Of a stretch of DNA of 64,000 nt, positions 17,423 through 28,747 are shown piece after piece (position 1 is the stretch's first letter; each line of letters starts with the position of its first letter). The stretch lies in NCBI RefSeq assembly GCF_004341245.1, contig NZ_SLWY01000017.1, positions 24,576 through 88,575 of the forward strand, in the 5' to 3' direction. The position numbers and the translations under genes were made by a program. The notes under the pieces were generated by a model. It searched no databases and had not been told where the DNA came from. It saw only the letters and a program-made list of their open reading frames with translations. This DNA is from Plasticicumulans lactativorans. Lineage in GTDB: Bacteria > Pseudomonadota > Gammaproteobacteria > Competibacterales > Competibacteraceae.

Positions 17423-19951
17423 ATGACTGCCCCGCAACTGAACCTGTCGGCCTTCGCGAACGGCACCGTCGTGCCGCTCGAAGCCGTGCCCGATCCGGTG
17501 TTCGCCGGCCGCCTGATGGGCGACGGCCTCGCCATCGATCCGCGCGACGGCGTGCTGCACGCCCCCTGCGCCGGGCGCATCGTGCAGCTGCACGCCTCGC
17601 GCCACGCCTGCACCCTCGAAACCGCGAGCGGTGCCCGCGTGCTGCTGCACATCGGGCTCGACACCGTGCTGCTGCAGGGCGAGGGCTTCAGCGCCCGCAT
17701 CGCCGAGGGCGACAGCGTGCAGGCCGGGCAGCCGCTGATCGAGTTCGACGCCGCAGTGCTCGAACGCCACGGCAAGCCGTCGCTGACCGTGCTGGTGGTG
17801 GAGAACAGCGACGAACACCGCATCAGCTGGCGCGCCAGCGACGGCAGCATCGCCGTCGGCGCGGCGCTGCTGACGCTGGTCGGTGCCGAGCCGGTCGCGG
17901 CTGCCGTCGAGGCCGGTGGCGACGAGACCGCCAGCGGCTGGGCGGTGGTCGCCCACGCCGGCGGCCTGCACGCCCGGCCGAGCGCGCTGGTCGCCAACGC
18001 GGTGAAGGCGTTCACCGCGACGGTCGAGATCCACCTCCACGGCAAGCGCGCCAACGCCCGCAGCGCCACCGCGCTGATGACGCTCGGCGTCGGCGAAGGC
18101 GACGAGGTACAGCTCACCGCGGTCGGCGCCCGCGCCGGCGACGCGCTCGAGGCGGCGATCGTCGCGCTGGAAACCGTCACCGCCGCCGCCGTGCACGCGG
18201 CGCCGGCCGCGCCTGCCGCCGCCGCGCCGGCGCGCGAACTGGCGCCGCACCAGCTCGGCGGCGTCATCGCCTCGCCCGGCTTCGCGCTCGGCACCACCGC
18301 GCGCTTCGAGCACGGCGTCGGCGAGATCCACGAGCAGGGCGAAGGCGAGATCCTCGAGCGCCGCGCGCTCGACGCCGCGCTGCACGCGGTGATCGGCGAC
18401 ATCGAGGCGGCGGTGGCCGAGGCCGAGCGCCGTGGCCTCGCCGACCAGGCCGGCATCTACGCCGCCCACCACGCGCTCGCCGAGGACCCCGAGATGCTGG
18501 CGCAGGCGCAGGCGCTGATCGGCGCCGGCAAGAGCGCCGCCTTCGCCTGGCGCGCGGCGGCGCAGGCGCAGTGCGAGGCGCTGGTCGCCACCGGCAACCC
18601 GCTGCTCGCCGGCCGCGCCAACGACCTGCGCGACGTCGAGCGGCAGGTGCTGCGCAAGCTCGCCGGCGACGCCGCCAGCGCGCCGGAGCTGCCGCCGCAC
18701 GCGGTGCTGCTCGCCGACGACCTGCTGCCGTCGGACTTCCCGGCGCTGGAGCGCGCCGGCGTGGCGGCGATCGTCACCGCGCACGGCGGGCCGACCTCGC
18801 ACGTCGCGATCCTCGCCCGCGCCCAGGGCATCCCGACGCTGGTCGCGGTCGGCCCGCAGCTCGCCGAGCTCGCCGCCGGCACGCTGGTGATCGTCGACGC
18901 CGAGCACGGCGTGCTCGACACCGCGCCGGGCGAAGAGCGCCTCGCCGCCGCCCGCGCCGAGGTCGAACGCCGCCGCGTGGCGCGTGCCGCGGCGCTCGCC
19001 TCGGCGCACGCCGCGGCCACCACCGCCGACGGCGTGCGCATCGAGATCGCCGCCAACATCGCCACCCCCGCCGATGCGCGCGAGGCGGTGAAGCTCGGCG
19101 CCGAGGCCGTGGGCCTGCTGCGCACCGAGCTCTTGTTCCTCGACCGCACGACCGCGCCGACCGAGGCCGAGCAGCGCGCCGACTACCAGGCGGTGATCGA
19201 TGCCCTCGAAGGGCGCAGCGCGATCATCCGCACCCTCGACGTCGGCGCCGACAAGGAGCTGCCGTACATCCCGATGCCGGCCGAGGAGAACCCGGCGCTC
19301 GGCCTGCGCGGCATCCGCCTGTGCCTGGCGCGCGAGGCGCTGCTGACCGAGCAGCTGCGCGCGATCCTCGCGGTCAAGCCGCTCGCGGCGGTGAAGATCA
19401 TGCTGCCGATGGTCACCGACCTCGCCGAGATCACCGAGACGCGCGCGGTGCTCGACCGCCTGGCCGCCGAGATGGGCATCAGCGAGCGGGTGCAGCTCGG
19501 CGTGATGATCGAGACCCCCTCGGCCGCGGTGCTCGCCGACCAGCTCGCCCGGGAGGCCGACTTCTTCTCGGTCGGCACCAACGACCTCACCCAGTACGCG
19601 CTGTGCATGGACCGCGTCAACGCGGCGCTGGCCGCCCGCCTCGACGGCCTGCACCCGGCGGTGCTGCGGCTGATGGCACAGGCCGCCGAGGGCGCGGCGC
19701 GTCACGGCCGCTGGCTCGGCGTGTGCGGCGCGATGGCGTCCGACCCGGTCGCGGTGCCGCTGCTGATCGGCCTCGGCGTCACCGAGCTGTCGGCGAGCCC
19801 GGCGGTGATCCCCGAGATCAAGGCCGTGGTGCGCCGCGTGACGCTCGCCGAATGCCAGGCCGCCGCCCGCGCCGCGCTGCAACTGAGCTCGCCCGAAGCG
19901 ATCCGCGCCCACGTCAAGGCCACCTGGCCGTGGCTCGACGCCTCCGCCTGA
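17423..19951 (+). CDS. nagF: Fused PTS protein EIIA-HPr-enzyme I for N-acetylglucosamine
   Basis: Supplies the whole cytoplasmic phosphate relay for NagE. The 842 residues hold three domains: EIIA of the glucose family (about 1-155, phosphorylatable His76 in VLLHIGLDTV); HPr (about 172-255, His183 in HAGGLHARPSALV); and enzyme I (about 275-842, His460 in HGGPTSHVAIL). The PEP-binding segments GADKELPYIPMPAEENPALG, VMIETPSAA, FFSVGTNDLTQY and the late Cys in GVCGAMASDP are all present. The domain order matches NagF of Pseudomonas and related bacteria. The ATG at 17423 has a GGAG ribosome-binding site. A short Ala/Pro-rich linker separates HPr from enzyme I. First gene of nagF-nagE-ppsR-gntR. 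Confidence 0.96.
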   Translation: MTAPQLNLSAFANGTVVPLEAVPDPVFAGRLMGDGLAIDPRDGVLHAPCAGRIVQLHASRHACTLETASGARVLLHIGLDTVLLQGEGFSARIAEGDSVQAGQPLIEFDAAVLERHGKPSLTVLVVENSDEHRISWRASDGSIAVGAALLTLVGAEPVAAAVEAGGDETASGWAVVAHAGGLHARPSALVANAVKAFTATVEIHLHGKRANARSATALMTLGVGEGDEVQLTAVGARAGDALEAAIVALETVTAAAVHAAPAAPAAAAPARELAPHQLGGVIASPGFALGTTARFEHGVGEIHEQGEGEILERRALDAALHAVIGDIEAAVAEAERRGLADQAGIYAAHHALAEDPEMLAQAQALIGAGKSAAFAWRAAAQAQCEALVATGNPLLAGRANDLRDVERQVLRKLAGDAASAPELPPHAVLLADDLLPSDFPALERAGVAAIVTAHGGPTSHVAILARAQGIPTLVAVGPQLAELAAGTLVIVDAEHGVLDTAPGEERLAAARAEVERRRVARAAALASAHAAATTADGVRIEIAANIATPADAREAVKLGAEAVGLLRTELLFLDRTTAPTEAEQRADYQAVIDALEGRSAIIRTLDVGADKELPYIPMPAEENPALGLRGIRLCLAREALLTEQLRAILAVKPLAAVKIMLPMVTDLAEITETRAVLDRLAAEMGISERVQLGVMIETPSAAVLADQLAREADFFSVGTNDLTQYALCMDRVNAALAARLDGLHPAVLRLMAQAAEGAARHGRWLGVCGAMASDPVAVPLLIGLGVTELSASPAVIPEIKAVVRRVTLAECQAAARAALQLSSPEAIRAHVKATWPWLDASA

Positions 19952-19986
19952 ACCCCGAACACCACCCGAGAACCGAGGAGTCCTCC

Positions 19987-21657
19987 ATGTCCGCCAACCG
20001 CTTCGCTGCGATCCAGCAGCTCGGCCGCACCCTGATGCTGCCGATCGCCGTACTGCCGATCGCCGGCATCCTGCTGCGCCTCGGCCAGCCCGATCTGCTC
20101 AACATCTCGTTCATGGCGCAGGCCGGCGACGCCGTGTTCGCCAACCTCGCGCTGCTGTTCGCCGTCGGCGTCGCCGTCGGCTTCGCCAAGGAGAACAACG
20201 GCGTCGCCGGCCTCGCCGGCGCGGTCGGCTACTTCGTGCTGGTCGCGGCGATGAAGACCATCGACGCCGGCATCAACATGGGCGTGCTCGCCGGCCTGAT
20301 CATGGGCATCGTCGCCGGCGTGCTCTACAACCGCTACAAGGACATCGCCCTGCCCGAGTGGCTGGCGTTCTTCGGTGGCAAGCGCTTCGTGCCGATCGCC
20401 AGCGGCCTCGCGGCGCTGGTGCTCGCGGTGGTGTTCGGCTTCGGCTGGCCGCCGATCCAGAAGGGCATCGACCTGATCGGCCACTGGCTGATCGGCTCGG
20501 GCGAGATCGGCCTGTTCATCTACGGCGCGCTGAACCGCCTGCTGCTGGTCACCGGCCTGCACCACATCCTCAACAACCTCGTGTGGTTCGTGTTCGGCGA
20601 CTTCTCGGTCGCCAACGAGGTGATCCACGGCGACCTGAAGCGCTTCTTCGCCGGCGACCCGACCGCGGGAGCCTTCATGGCCGGCTACTTCCCGGTGATG
20701 ATGTTCGGCCTGCCGGCCGCCTGCCTGGCGATGTACCGTAACGCCCGTCCGGAGAACAAGCACCTGGTCGGCGGCGTGCTGCTGTCGATGGGCCTGACCT
20801 CCTTCTTCACCGGCGTCACCGAGCCGATCGAGTTCTCCTTCCTGTTCCTCGCCCCGGTGCTGTTCGGCATCCACGCGGTGCTGACGGGGGTGTCGATGGC
20901 GCTGATGTACGCGCTCAACGTCAAGGCCGGCTTCACCTTCTCCGGCGGTGCGTTCGACTACGTGCTCTCCTACGGCATCTCGACCAACTCCTGGCTCATC
21001 GTGCCGGTCGGCCTCGCCTACTTCGCGGTGTACTACGGCCTGTTCAGCTTCTTCATCCGCCGCTTCGACCTCGCCACGATGGGCCGCGAAACCCCGCAGG
21101 AGCTGGCCGAGGAGAACATGGACGCGCCGCTCGACCTCGCCCCGGCGACGCGCGCCGCCGGCTTCGTCGCCGCCCTCGGCGGTGCCGCCAACATCCGCGA
21201 CGTCGACGCCTGCACCACGCGGCTGCGCCTCGCGGTCGCCGACAACCAGCAGGTGCGTGAAGCCGACCTCAAGGCGCTCGGTGCCAAGGGCGTGGTGCGC
21301 CCCGGCGCGGGTGCGGTGCAGGTGATCGTCGGCCCCGGTGCCGAGATCCTCGCCGACGAGGTGCGCGCGACGCTGAAGGGCGCCACCGCCCCGCGCCCGG
21401 CGCCCGCGGCCGGAACGCGCGCCGAGAAGCTGATTGCCGCGCTCGGCGGTGCCGCCAACCTGAAGAACGTCGATGCCTGCACCACGCGGCTGCGCCTGCA
21501 GGTGGTCGACAACGCCCTGGTGCGCGATGCCGAGCTCAAGGCGCTGGGCGCCCGCGGCCTGATCAAGCCCGCGCCGGGCAGCGTGCAGGTGGTGCTCGGG
21601 CCGATCGCCGACACGGTCGCGGAGGAAATCCGCGGTACCCTGAAGGCCAACGCCTGA
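19987..21657 (+). CDS. nagE: N-acetylglucosamine PTS permease, EIIC with two EIIB domains
   Basis: Transports and phosphorylates N-acetylglucosamine. Residues 1 to about 375 are the membrane EIIC domain of the glucose/GlcNAc family, starting FAAIQQLGRTLMLPIAVLPIAGILLRLG, with GLHHILNNLVWF and the TEPIEFSFLF signature. Two consecutive EIIB domains follow. Each has the DACTTRLRL phosphocysteine motif (Cys409 and Cys498) and the downstream LKALGAxG[VL]xxP[GA] pattern. They are joined by an Ala/Pro-rich linker. The two EIIB copies are clearly duplicates of each other. The gene follows nagF by 35 bases and has no EIIA of its own; NagF supplies that. Confidence 0.96.
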   Translation: MSANRFAAIQQLGRTLMLPIAVLPIAGILLRLGQPDLLNISFMAQAGDAVFANLALLFAVGVAVGFAKENNGVAGLAGAVGYFVLVAAMKTIDAGINMGVLAGLIMGIVAGVLYNRYKDIALPEWLAFFGGKRFVPIASGLAALVLAVVFGFGWPPIQKGIDLIGHWLIGSGEIGLFIYGALNRLLLVTGLHHILNNLVWFVFGDFSVANEVIHGDLKRFFAGDPTAGAFMAGYFPVMMFGLPAACLAMYRNARPENKHLVGGVLLSMGLTSFFTGVTEPIEFSFLFLAPVLFGIHAVLTGVSMALMYALNVKAGFTFSGGAFDYVLSYGISTNSWLIVPVGLAYFAVYYGLFSFFIRRFDLATMGRETPQELAEENMDAPLDLAPATRAAGFVAALGGAANIRDVDACTTRLRLAVADNQQVREADLKALGAKGVVRPGAGAVQVIVGPGAEILADEVRATLKGATAPRPAPAAGTRAEKLIAALGGAANLKNVDACTTRLRLQVVDNALVRDAELKALGARGLIKPAPGSVQVVLGPIADTVAEEIRGTLKANA

Positions 21658-21683
21658 CCCCCGGCCCCTCGAGGAGAAACGCC

Positions 21684-22499
21684 ATGTCCGCCCCGGCCCG
21701 CAGCGTGTTCTACGTCTCCGACGGCACCGGCCTGACCGCCGAAACCCTCGGTCACAGCCTGCTCGCCCAGTTCGAAGGCTTCGCCTTCCGCCAGGTGCGC
21801 CTGGGCGGCGTGGACACCTTCGCCCGCCTGTACGCCTGCGTCGACCAGGTGCGCAGCGCGCGCGAAGCGGACGGGGTGCCGCCGCTGGTGCTCGCGACCC
21901 TCGTCGACCCGGAGGCGGCGCAGGCGCTGCGGGCCCTGGACTGTGTGTTCTTCGACCTGTTCGAGACCTTCATCGGGCCGCTGGAGGCGGCCCTGCAGGC
22001 CAAGTCGATCCCCAAGGTGCGCGACGCGCGGCTGCGCGACCACCGCGCGCGCTTCGAGGCGATCAACTTCGCGCTGGCGCACGACGACGGCGCGTCGGAC
22101 GCGCGCCTCGACGAGGCCGACGTGATCCTGGTCGGCGTCTCGCGCAGCGGCAAGACGCCGACCTGCCTGTACCTGGCGATGCAGCACGCGGTGAAGGCGG
22201 CCAACTACCCGCTGATCCCCGATGACTTCGAACGCGGCCGGCTGCCGCAGGCGCTGCTGAAGATGCGCCCCAAGCTGTTCGGCCTGACGGTCGCCGCCGA
22301 GCGCCTGGCCGGGGTGCGCGAGCAGCGCCGCCCCGGCAGCCGCTACGCGAGCTTCGACAACTGCCGCGCCGAGGTGCAGGCGGCGCAGGCGCTGATGCGC
22401 CGCGAGGGCATCCGCTGGCTCGACTCCTCGGTCCACTCGGTCGAGGAACTGGCCGGCGCGATCCTCGAAGCGCGCGGGCTCGGCACCCGCGCCGGCTGA
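21684..22499 (+). CDS. ppsR: PEP synthetase regulatory kinase/pyrophosphorylase
   Basis: A 271-residue DUF299-family protein. It shows the N-terminal FYVSDGTGLTAETLGHSLLAQF and the P-loop GVSRSGKTPT (Gly151 to Thr160, Lys157). These bifunctional enzymes switch phosphoenolpyruvate synthetase off by ADP-dependent phosphorylation and on by phosphate-dependent dephosphorylation. No ppsA gene is in the window. It lies 26 bases after nagE in the same operon. That is suggestive, because PTS uptake consumes phosphoenolpyruvate and amino-sugar growth would call for silencing PEP synthetase's futile cycling. Confidence 0.92.
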   Translation: MSAPARSVFYVSDGTGLTAETLGHSLLAQFEGFAFRQVRLGGVDTFARLYACVDQVRSAREADGVPPLVLATLVDPEAAQALRALDCVFFDLFETFIGPLEAALQAKSIPKVRDARLRDHRARFEAINFALAHDDGASDARLDEADVILVGVSRSGKTPTCLYLAMQHAVKAANYPLIPDDFERGRLPQALLKMRPKLFGLTVAAERLAGVREQRRPGSRYASFDNCRAEVQAAQALMRREGIRWLDSSVHSVEELAGAILEARGLGTRAG

Positions 22500-22528
22500 A
22501 GCCGGCAGTGGCGCGACGCTGGTAGCGC

Positions 22529-22544
22529 AGTGGTATCGTAATGG
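22529..22544 (+). promoter_or_regulatory. Third nag-type operator, before the GntR gene
   Basis: AGTGGTATCGTAATGG matches the nagA and nagF operators at all positions shared by those two except three central ones. An extra TGGTA sits one helical turn upstream (22520-22524). It overlaps the earliest possible ATG (22541) of the regulator, which suggests that the true start is the ATG at 22571 and that the gene is autoregulated. Confidence 0.55.
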
Positions 22545-22570
22545 CTCGTCCCCTGCCCCGGATCGCCCCG

Positions 22571-23335
22571 ATGACGAGCGACGCCACCGATTCCCCCGCC
22601 GACGACCCGCTGGCCGCCGCCCTCGGCCTCGACCCGCACGCCTCGACCCCGCTGTACGTGCAGGTGCGCAACGGACTCGCGCGCCTGATCCGCGACGGCC
22701 ACTTCAGCACCGACGAGGCCCTGCCCTCCGAACGCACGCTGGCCGAGAAGCTCGGCATCTCGCGGGTAACCGCGCGCAAGGCGATCGACGCGCTCGCCGG
22801 CGAGGGCCTGATCGTGCGCCGCCACGGTTCCGGCAACTACATCGCGCCGCTGCTCGAACAGCCGCTGACGCGGCTGACCAGCTTCACCGAGGAGCTCAGG
22901 CAGCGCGGCTTCGTGCCGAGCTCGCGCTGGCTGCGCCGCGCCGTCGGCCCGGCCCTGCCCGACGAGATGGTCGCGCTCGGCCTGTCGCCGGGCGCGCGGG
23001 TGGCACGGCTGGAGCGCGTGCGCCTCGCCGACGCCACGCCGATGGCCTACGAGTCGAGCGCGCTGCCGATCTTCGCGCTGCCCAACCCCGAGGCGGTCAC
23101 CGATTCGCTCTACCACTTCCTCGCCGAGCGCGGCGCGGTGCCGGTGCGCGCGCTGCAGCACATCCGCGCCGCCAACGCGAGCGCCCGCCAGGCCGAGCTG
23201 CTCGCGGTGCCGGCGGGCCACGCGCTGCTGTTCATCACCCGCGTCGGCTACGCCGAGGACGGCCGCGCAGTCGAGATCACCCACACCTGGTGCCGCAGCG
23301 ACTACTACGACTTCGTCGCCGAGCTGCGGCGCTGA
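22571..23335 (+). CDS. GntR-family regulator of the nag genes (HutC/UTRA type)
   Basis: A 254-residue repressor-like protein. A winged helix-turn-helix (about residues 22-90, LPSERTLAEKLGISRVTARKAIDALAGEGLIVRRHGSGNYI) is followed by a UTRA ligand-binding domain that in NagR/DasR relatives binds N-acetylglucosamine-6-phosphate or glucosamine-6-phosphate. The start at 22571 avoids a start codon buried in an operator-like site at 22529-22544; an in-frame ATG at 22541 would add ten residues. It is the fourth gene of the nagF operon and most likely controls both nag promoters. Confidence 0.9.
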   Translation: MTSDATDSPADDPLAAALGLDPHASTPLYVQVRNGLARLIRDGHFSTDEALPSERTLAEKLGISRVTARKAIDALAGEGLIVRRHGSGNYIAPLLEQPLTRLTSFTEELRQRGFVPSSRWLRRAVGPALPDEMVALGLSPGARVARLERVRLADATPMAYESSALPIFALPNPEAVTDSLYHFLAERGAVPVRALQHIRAANASARQAELLAVPAGHALLFITRVGYAEDGRAVEITHTWCRSDYYDFVAELRR

Positions 23336-23688
23336 ACGCCGCGGCGGGCGGCGCGACCGCGTGCCCCCGCGGAGCGCAGCCGCGCCACCGGCACCGCGCC
23401 GGCAGGCACGTGGACCCCGGCGTCGGTCATCGGCCGCCAGGCGGCATCCCACAGCGGCAGGCCGTACGGCAGCGGCACGCCGGCCCCGGATGGCGCCGCC
23501 TGCCCGCGGCTGCCGGCGCGCATCGGCGACAACAGGGCCCGCGACCGCTCGGCGGGCTCGCCGAAGACCTCGAAGGCGGGTGTGACCGGCATCTTCCCGA
23601 TGCCGGCGGGCAGCGCCGGCGCATCGGGCGTGGCGACCGGGCAGGCCCCGGCGAGCACGGCGGCCAGCAGGATCGAAGGAGCCTTCAT
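23305..23688 (-). CDS. Small hypothetical secreted protein
   Basis: A 127-residue frame starting MKAPSILLAAVLAGACPVATPDAP, a short signal-peptide-like N-terminus with a possible lipobox (LAGAC, Cys16). A GGGAGG ribosome-binding site is well placed upstream. It begins 25 bases after the methyltransferase stop on the same strand. The C-terminal third is Arg/Ala-rich and overlaps the 3' end of the convergent GntR gene by 31 bases, so the real end, or even the existence of the protein, is uncertain. I recognise no family. Confidence 0.45.
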   Translation of the reverse strand: MKAPSILLAAVLAGACPVATPDAPALPAGIGKMPVTPAFEVFGEPAERSRALLSPMRAGSRGQAAPSGAGVPLPYGLPLWDAAWRPMTDAGVHVPAGAVPVARLRSAGARGRAARRGVQRRSSATKS

Positions 23689-23713
23689 GCCGACGCCTCC
23701 CGGGGCCGCGCGC

Positions 23714-24568
23714 TCATTGCCGCGTGATGACGACTTCGAGGTACTCGCCGGGCACCACCAGCGAGCCCGCGCCGCCGACGTTGCGCGCTTCGAGCAGCGC
23801 CGTGAGATCGGCGTTCAGGCGCGCCTGGCCGGCGGCGTCGAGCGCCGCGAAGGCCTTGTGCGTGGGGCCGTAGTAGGCGCGGAACACCTCGATCCAGTGC
23901 GCCGCCGAGCGGTAGCGGAAGTTGAACTGGCGGCGCACGCAGCGGATGTCGGCGGCACGCGCGCCGAACAGCGTGACGATGTAGGGCTCGTCGCCCCAGC
24001 GCATCGGCACCGGCGCCCCCGCCGGCGGCGGCACGTGCCGGCCGACCACGCGGAACAGCTCGCCGATGAAGCCCTCGGGCGTCCAGTTGGCGAGCCCGAT
24101 GCGCCCGCCGGGGCGCACCACGCGCAGCAGCTCGCCGGCGGCGCGGGCGTGCTGCGGCGTGAACATCGCGCCGAAGGTCGACAGCGCCACGTCGAAGCTC
24201 GCGTCGGCGAACGGCAGGTTCTCCGCATCGGCCTCGCGCACGGTGACGCCGAGCCCTTCGGCGTGCGCACGGGCAAGCGCCTTGTCGAGCAGGTGCGGCA
24301 CGTAGTCGATCGCGGTGACCTCGGCGAAGCGCCGCGCGGCGGCGAGCGTGGCGTTGCCGTTGCCGGCGGCGACGTCGAGCACGCGCTCGCCGGCGCACAC
24401 GTCGGCGGCCTCGGCGAGGGTCTCGCCGACGATCTGCAGCGTGGTGCCAATGACGGCGAAGTCGCCGCTGGCCCAGGCCGCCTGCTGGCGCTGCTTGATC
24501 ACGGCGAAGTCCGGGGTGGCGGCCGGCGGCGCGGCGGGGGTGGGGCAAAGGGCGGTATCGAGGCTCAT
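23714..24568 (-). CDS. Class I SAM-dependent methyltransferase
   Basis: A 284-residue methyltransferase of the UbiE/Methyltransf_11 type. The SAM-binding motif RVLDVAAGNGNATLAAAR is near residue 62. The acidic loop is EVTAIDYVPHLLDKA, motif II is LPFADASFDVALSTFGAMFTP and the post-motif segment is LRVVRPGGRIGLANWTPEG. The substrate is unknown. It is divergent from an AraC-family regulator across 254 bases, which suggests that the regulator may control it. Confidence 0.85.
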   Translation of the reverse strand: MSLDTALCPTPAAPPAATPDFAVIKQRQQAAWASGDFAVIGTTLQIVGETLAEAADVCAGERVLDVAAGNGNATLAAARRFAEVTAIDYVPHLLDKALARAHAEGLGVTVREADAENLPFADASFDVALSTFGAMFTPQHARAAGELLRVVRPGGRIGLANWTPEGFIGELFRVVGRHVPPPAGAPVPMRWGDEPYIVTLFGARAADIRCVRRQFNFRYRSAAHWIEVFRAYYGPTHKAFAALDAAGQARLNADLTALLEARNVGGAGSLVVPGEYLEVVITRQ

Positions 24569-24773
24569 GATCGGTTCTCCTGCGGGTTACGGGGGTCGGC
24601 TGCGGGGTGCGGCGGGCGACGGCCGACGCCGCGTGGGCATCGGGGAGTGCCGTCGCGCGCCTGCGGCACGCCGTCCGACACACCCATTGTCGAAACCCCG
24701 GCCGCCGCACGCTTTTCCGTGCGTCGCGGCGTTTTGCCCGTGCGTCCGCTTTTCGCCGCCGCCCTAGCCGATC

Positions 24774-24779
24774 GATAAT
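24774..24779 (+). promoter_or_regulatory. Putative -10 element for the AraC-family gene
   Basis: GATAAT, 44 bases before the ATG at 24823, inside the 254-base gap separating the gene from the divergent methyltransferase. No strong -35 is visible, and I see no clear operator repeat in the gap. Confidence 0.35.
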
Positions 24780-24822
24780 CCACAGGGTCCGATCGGGACT
24801 GCCCGCAGGCCGGCCTGACACG

Positions 24823-25824
24823 ATGAACCGGGACACGCTTTCCGATCTGCTGCGCGCGGTGCGCTTCCGCGGCGCGGTGTTCTATTACGTGAGCTACTGG
24901 GAGGACTGGGCCGCCTCGGCGCCGCCGGCGGTCGAGATCGCCGAAGCGGTGATGCCGGGCGTCGAACACGTGATGGAGTTCCACATGGTCGCCAAGGGCG
25001 GCGGCTGGGCGGCGACCTCGGGGCTCGCCCCGGTGCGGCTGGCCGCCGGCGACATCGTGATGTTCCCGCACGGCGACGCGCACGTGATGTCGAGCGCACC
25101 GGGGATGCCGGCGACGCCGATCGACGCCGAGTGGGTGTACGCCACGCGCCACCTGGCCAAGCCGCTGCCGATCGCCTTCCACCACGGCGTCAAGGAGCCG
25201 GGCTCGCCGCTGCCGGTCGCCGATGCCGACACCATCATCGTCTGCGGCTTCCTCGGCTGCGACCTGCGCCCGTTCAACCCGCTGATCGCGGGGCTGCCGC
25301 GGCTTTTGCACGTGCCGGCGGCGCAGGCCGGGCAATGGGTCGCGCACGTGATCGACCAGGCGGCGCTCGAATCGACCCAGCGCCGCCCCGGCGCCGAGGC
25401 GGTGCTCGAACGCCTGGCGGAGATGATGTTCGTCGACACCACGCGCCGCTACCTCGACCACCTGCCCGCCGACGCCACCGGCTGGCTCGCCGGGCTGCGC
25501 GACCGCTACGTCGGCCGGGCGCTCGCGCTGCTGCACGAGCGCCCGGCGCACCCGTGGAGCATCGACGAGCTGGGGCGCGAGGTGGGGCTGTCGCGCTCGG
25601 CGCTGCACGAGCGCTTCGTGCGCTACCTGGAGCAGCCGCCGATGCAGTACCTCGCGCACTGGCGCATCCAGGCCGGCGCGCAGCGGCTGCGCGAGAGCAG
25701 CCGCCCCGTCGCGGCGATCGCCCAGGAGGTCGGCTACGACTCCGAGGCCGCCTTCTGCCGCGCCTTCAAGCGCCTGGTCGGACTGCCGCCGGCGGCGTGG
25801 CGGCGCAGCCGCGCCGGCGGCTGA
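24823..25824 (+). CDS. AraC-family regulator with an N-terminal cupin domain
   Basis: A 333-residue regulator. The N-terminal part (LRAVRFRGAVFYYVSYWEDWA, then a beta-rich stretch with VRLAAGDIVMFPHGDAHVMSS) is the cupin_6 sensor domain. The C-terminal 100 residues carry the two AraC helix-turn-helix motifs (WSIDELGREVGLSRSALHERFVRYL and PVAAIAQEVGYDSEAAFCRAFKRLVG). This subgroup often controls adjacent oxidoreductase or methyltransferase genes. The divergent methyltransferase is the obvious target. The ligand is unknown. Confidence 0.92.
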   Translation: MNRDTLSDLLRAVRFRGAVFYYVSYWEDWAASAPPAVEIAEAVMPGVEHVMEFHMVAKGGGWAATSGLAPVRLAAGDIVMFPHGDAHVMSSAPGMPATPIDAEWVYATRHLAKPLPIAFHHGVKEPGSPLPVADADTIIVCGFLGCDLRPFNPLIAGLPRLLHVPAAQAGQWVAHVIDQAALESTQRRPGAEAVLERLAEMMFVDTTRRYLDHLPADATGWLAGLRDRYVGRALALLHERPAHPWSIDELGREVGLSRSALHERFVRYLEQPPMQYLAHWRIQAGAQRLRESSRPVAAIAQEVGYDSEAAFCRAFKRLVGLPPAAWRRSRAGG

Positions 25825-25848
25825 GGCTCCGGCGACCGGCGCCGCGGC

Positions 25849-28506
<2,658 letters not shown>

Positions 28507-28585
28507 GGCGGAACCTCGCGGGGCGGGCAGGAACGGAGCCGCGGCGCGGGCCGGGGCCTGCGCACGCTGCCATCGCTTGCGACAG

Positions 28586-28614
28586 CCCGCCGCGGGAATC
28601 GATCCCGCGGCGGG
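28586..28614. repeat. Perfect 12-bp inverted repeat between acnA and the YbhB-like gene
   Basis: The arms 28586-28597 and 28603-28614 are exact complements around the five-base loop ATCGA. It lies 80 bases upstream of acnA in the divergent intergenic region. It is therefore in a leader or promoter position rather than at a gene end. No U-tract follows it on either strand. Confidence 0.6.
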
Positions 28615-28747
28615 GATGGCCGTGCGCCCGGGCGTGCGCGGCGTCGCCGTCCCGGCTACAACATCGGGAGCGGGCGGTATCGCGCGCCCGTGCGGGCGCC
28701 GGCGCAGGCGTGCCGGCCACCATCCGCTCGCGCCGGAGGAAAACCCC

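Noticed and set aside
17390..19912. An 840-codon open frame antisense to nagF
   Set aside because: It lies opposite a protein with all PTS motifs intact. In DNA this GC-rich, antisense frames stay open by codon bias; it has no recognisable domain and is rich in Arg, Gly, His and Asp as expected of a shadow.
22541..22570. ATG at 22541 as the start of the nag GntR gene
   Set aside because: It sits inside the operator-like repeat, has no ribosome-binding site, and would add ten residues outside the family's usual start.
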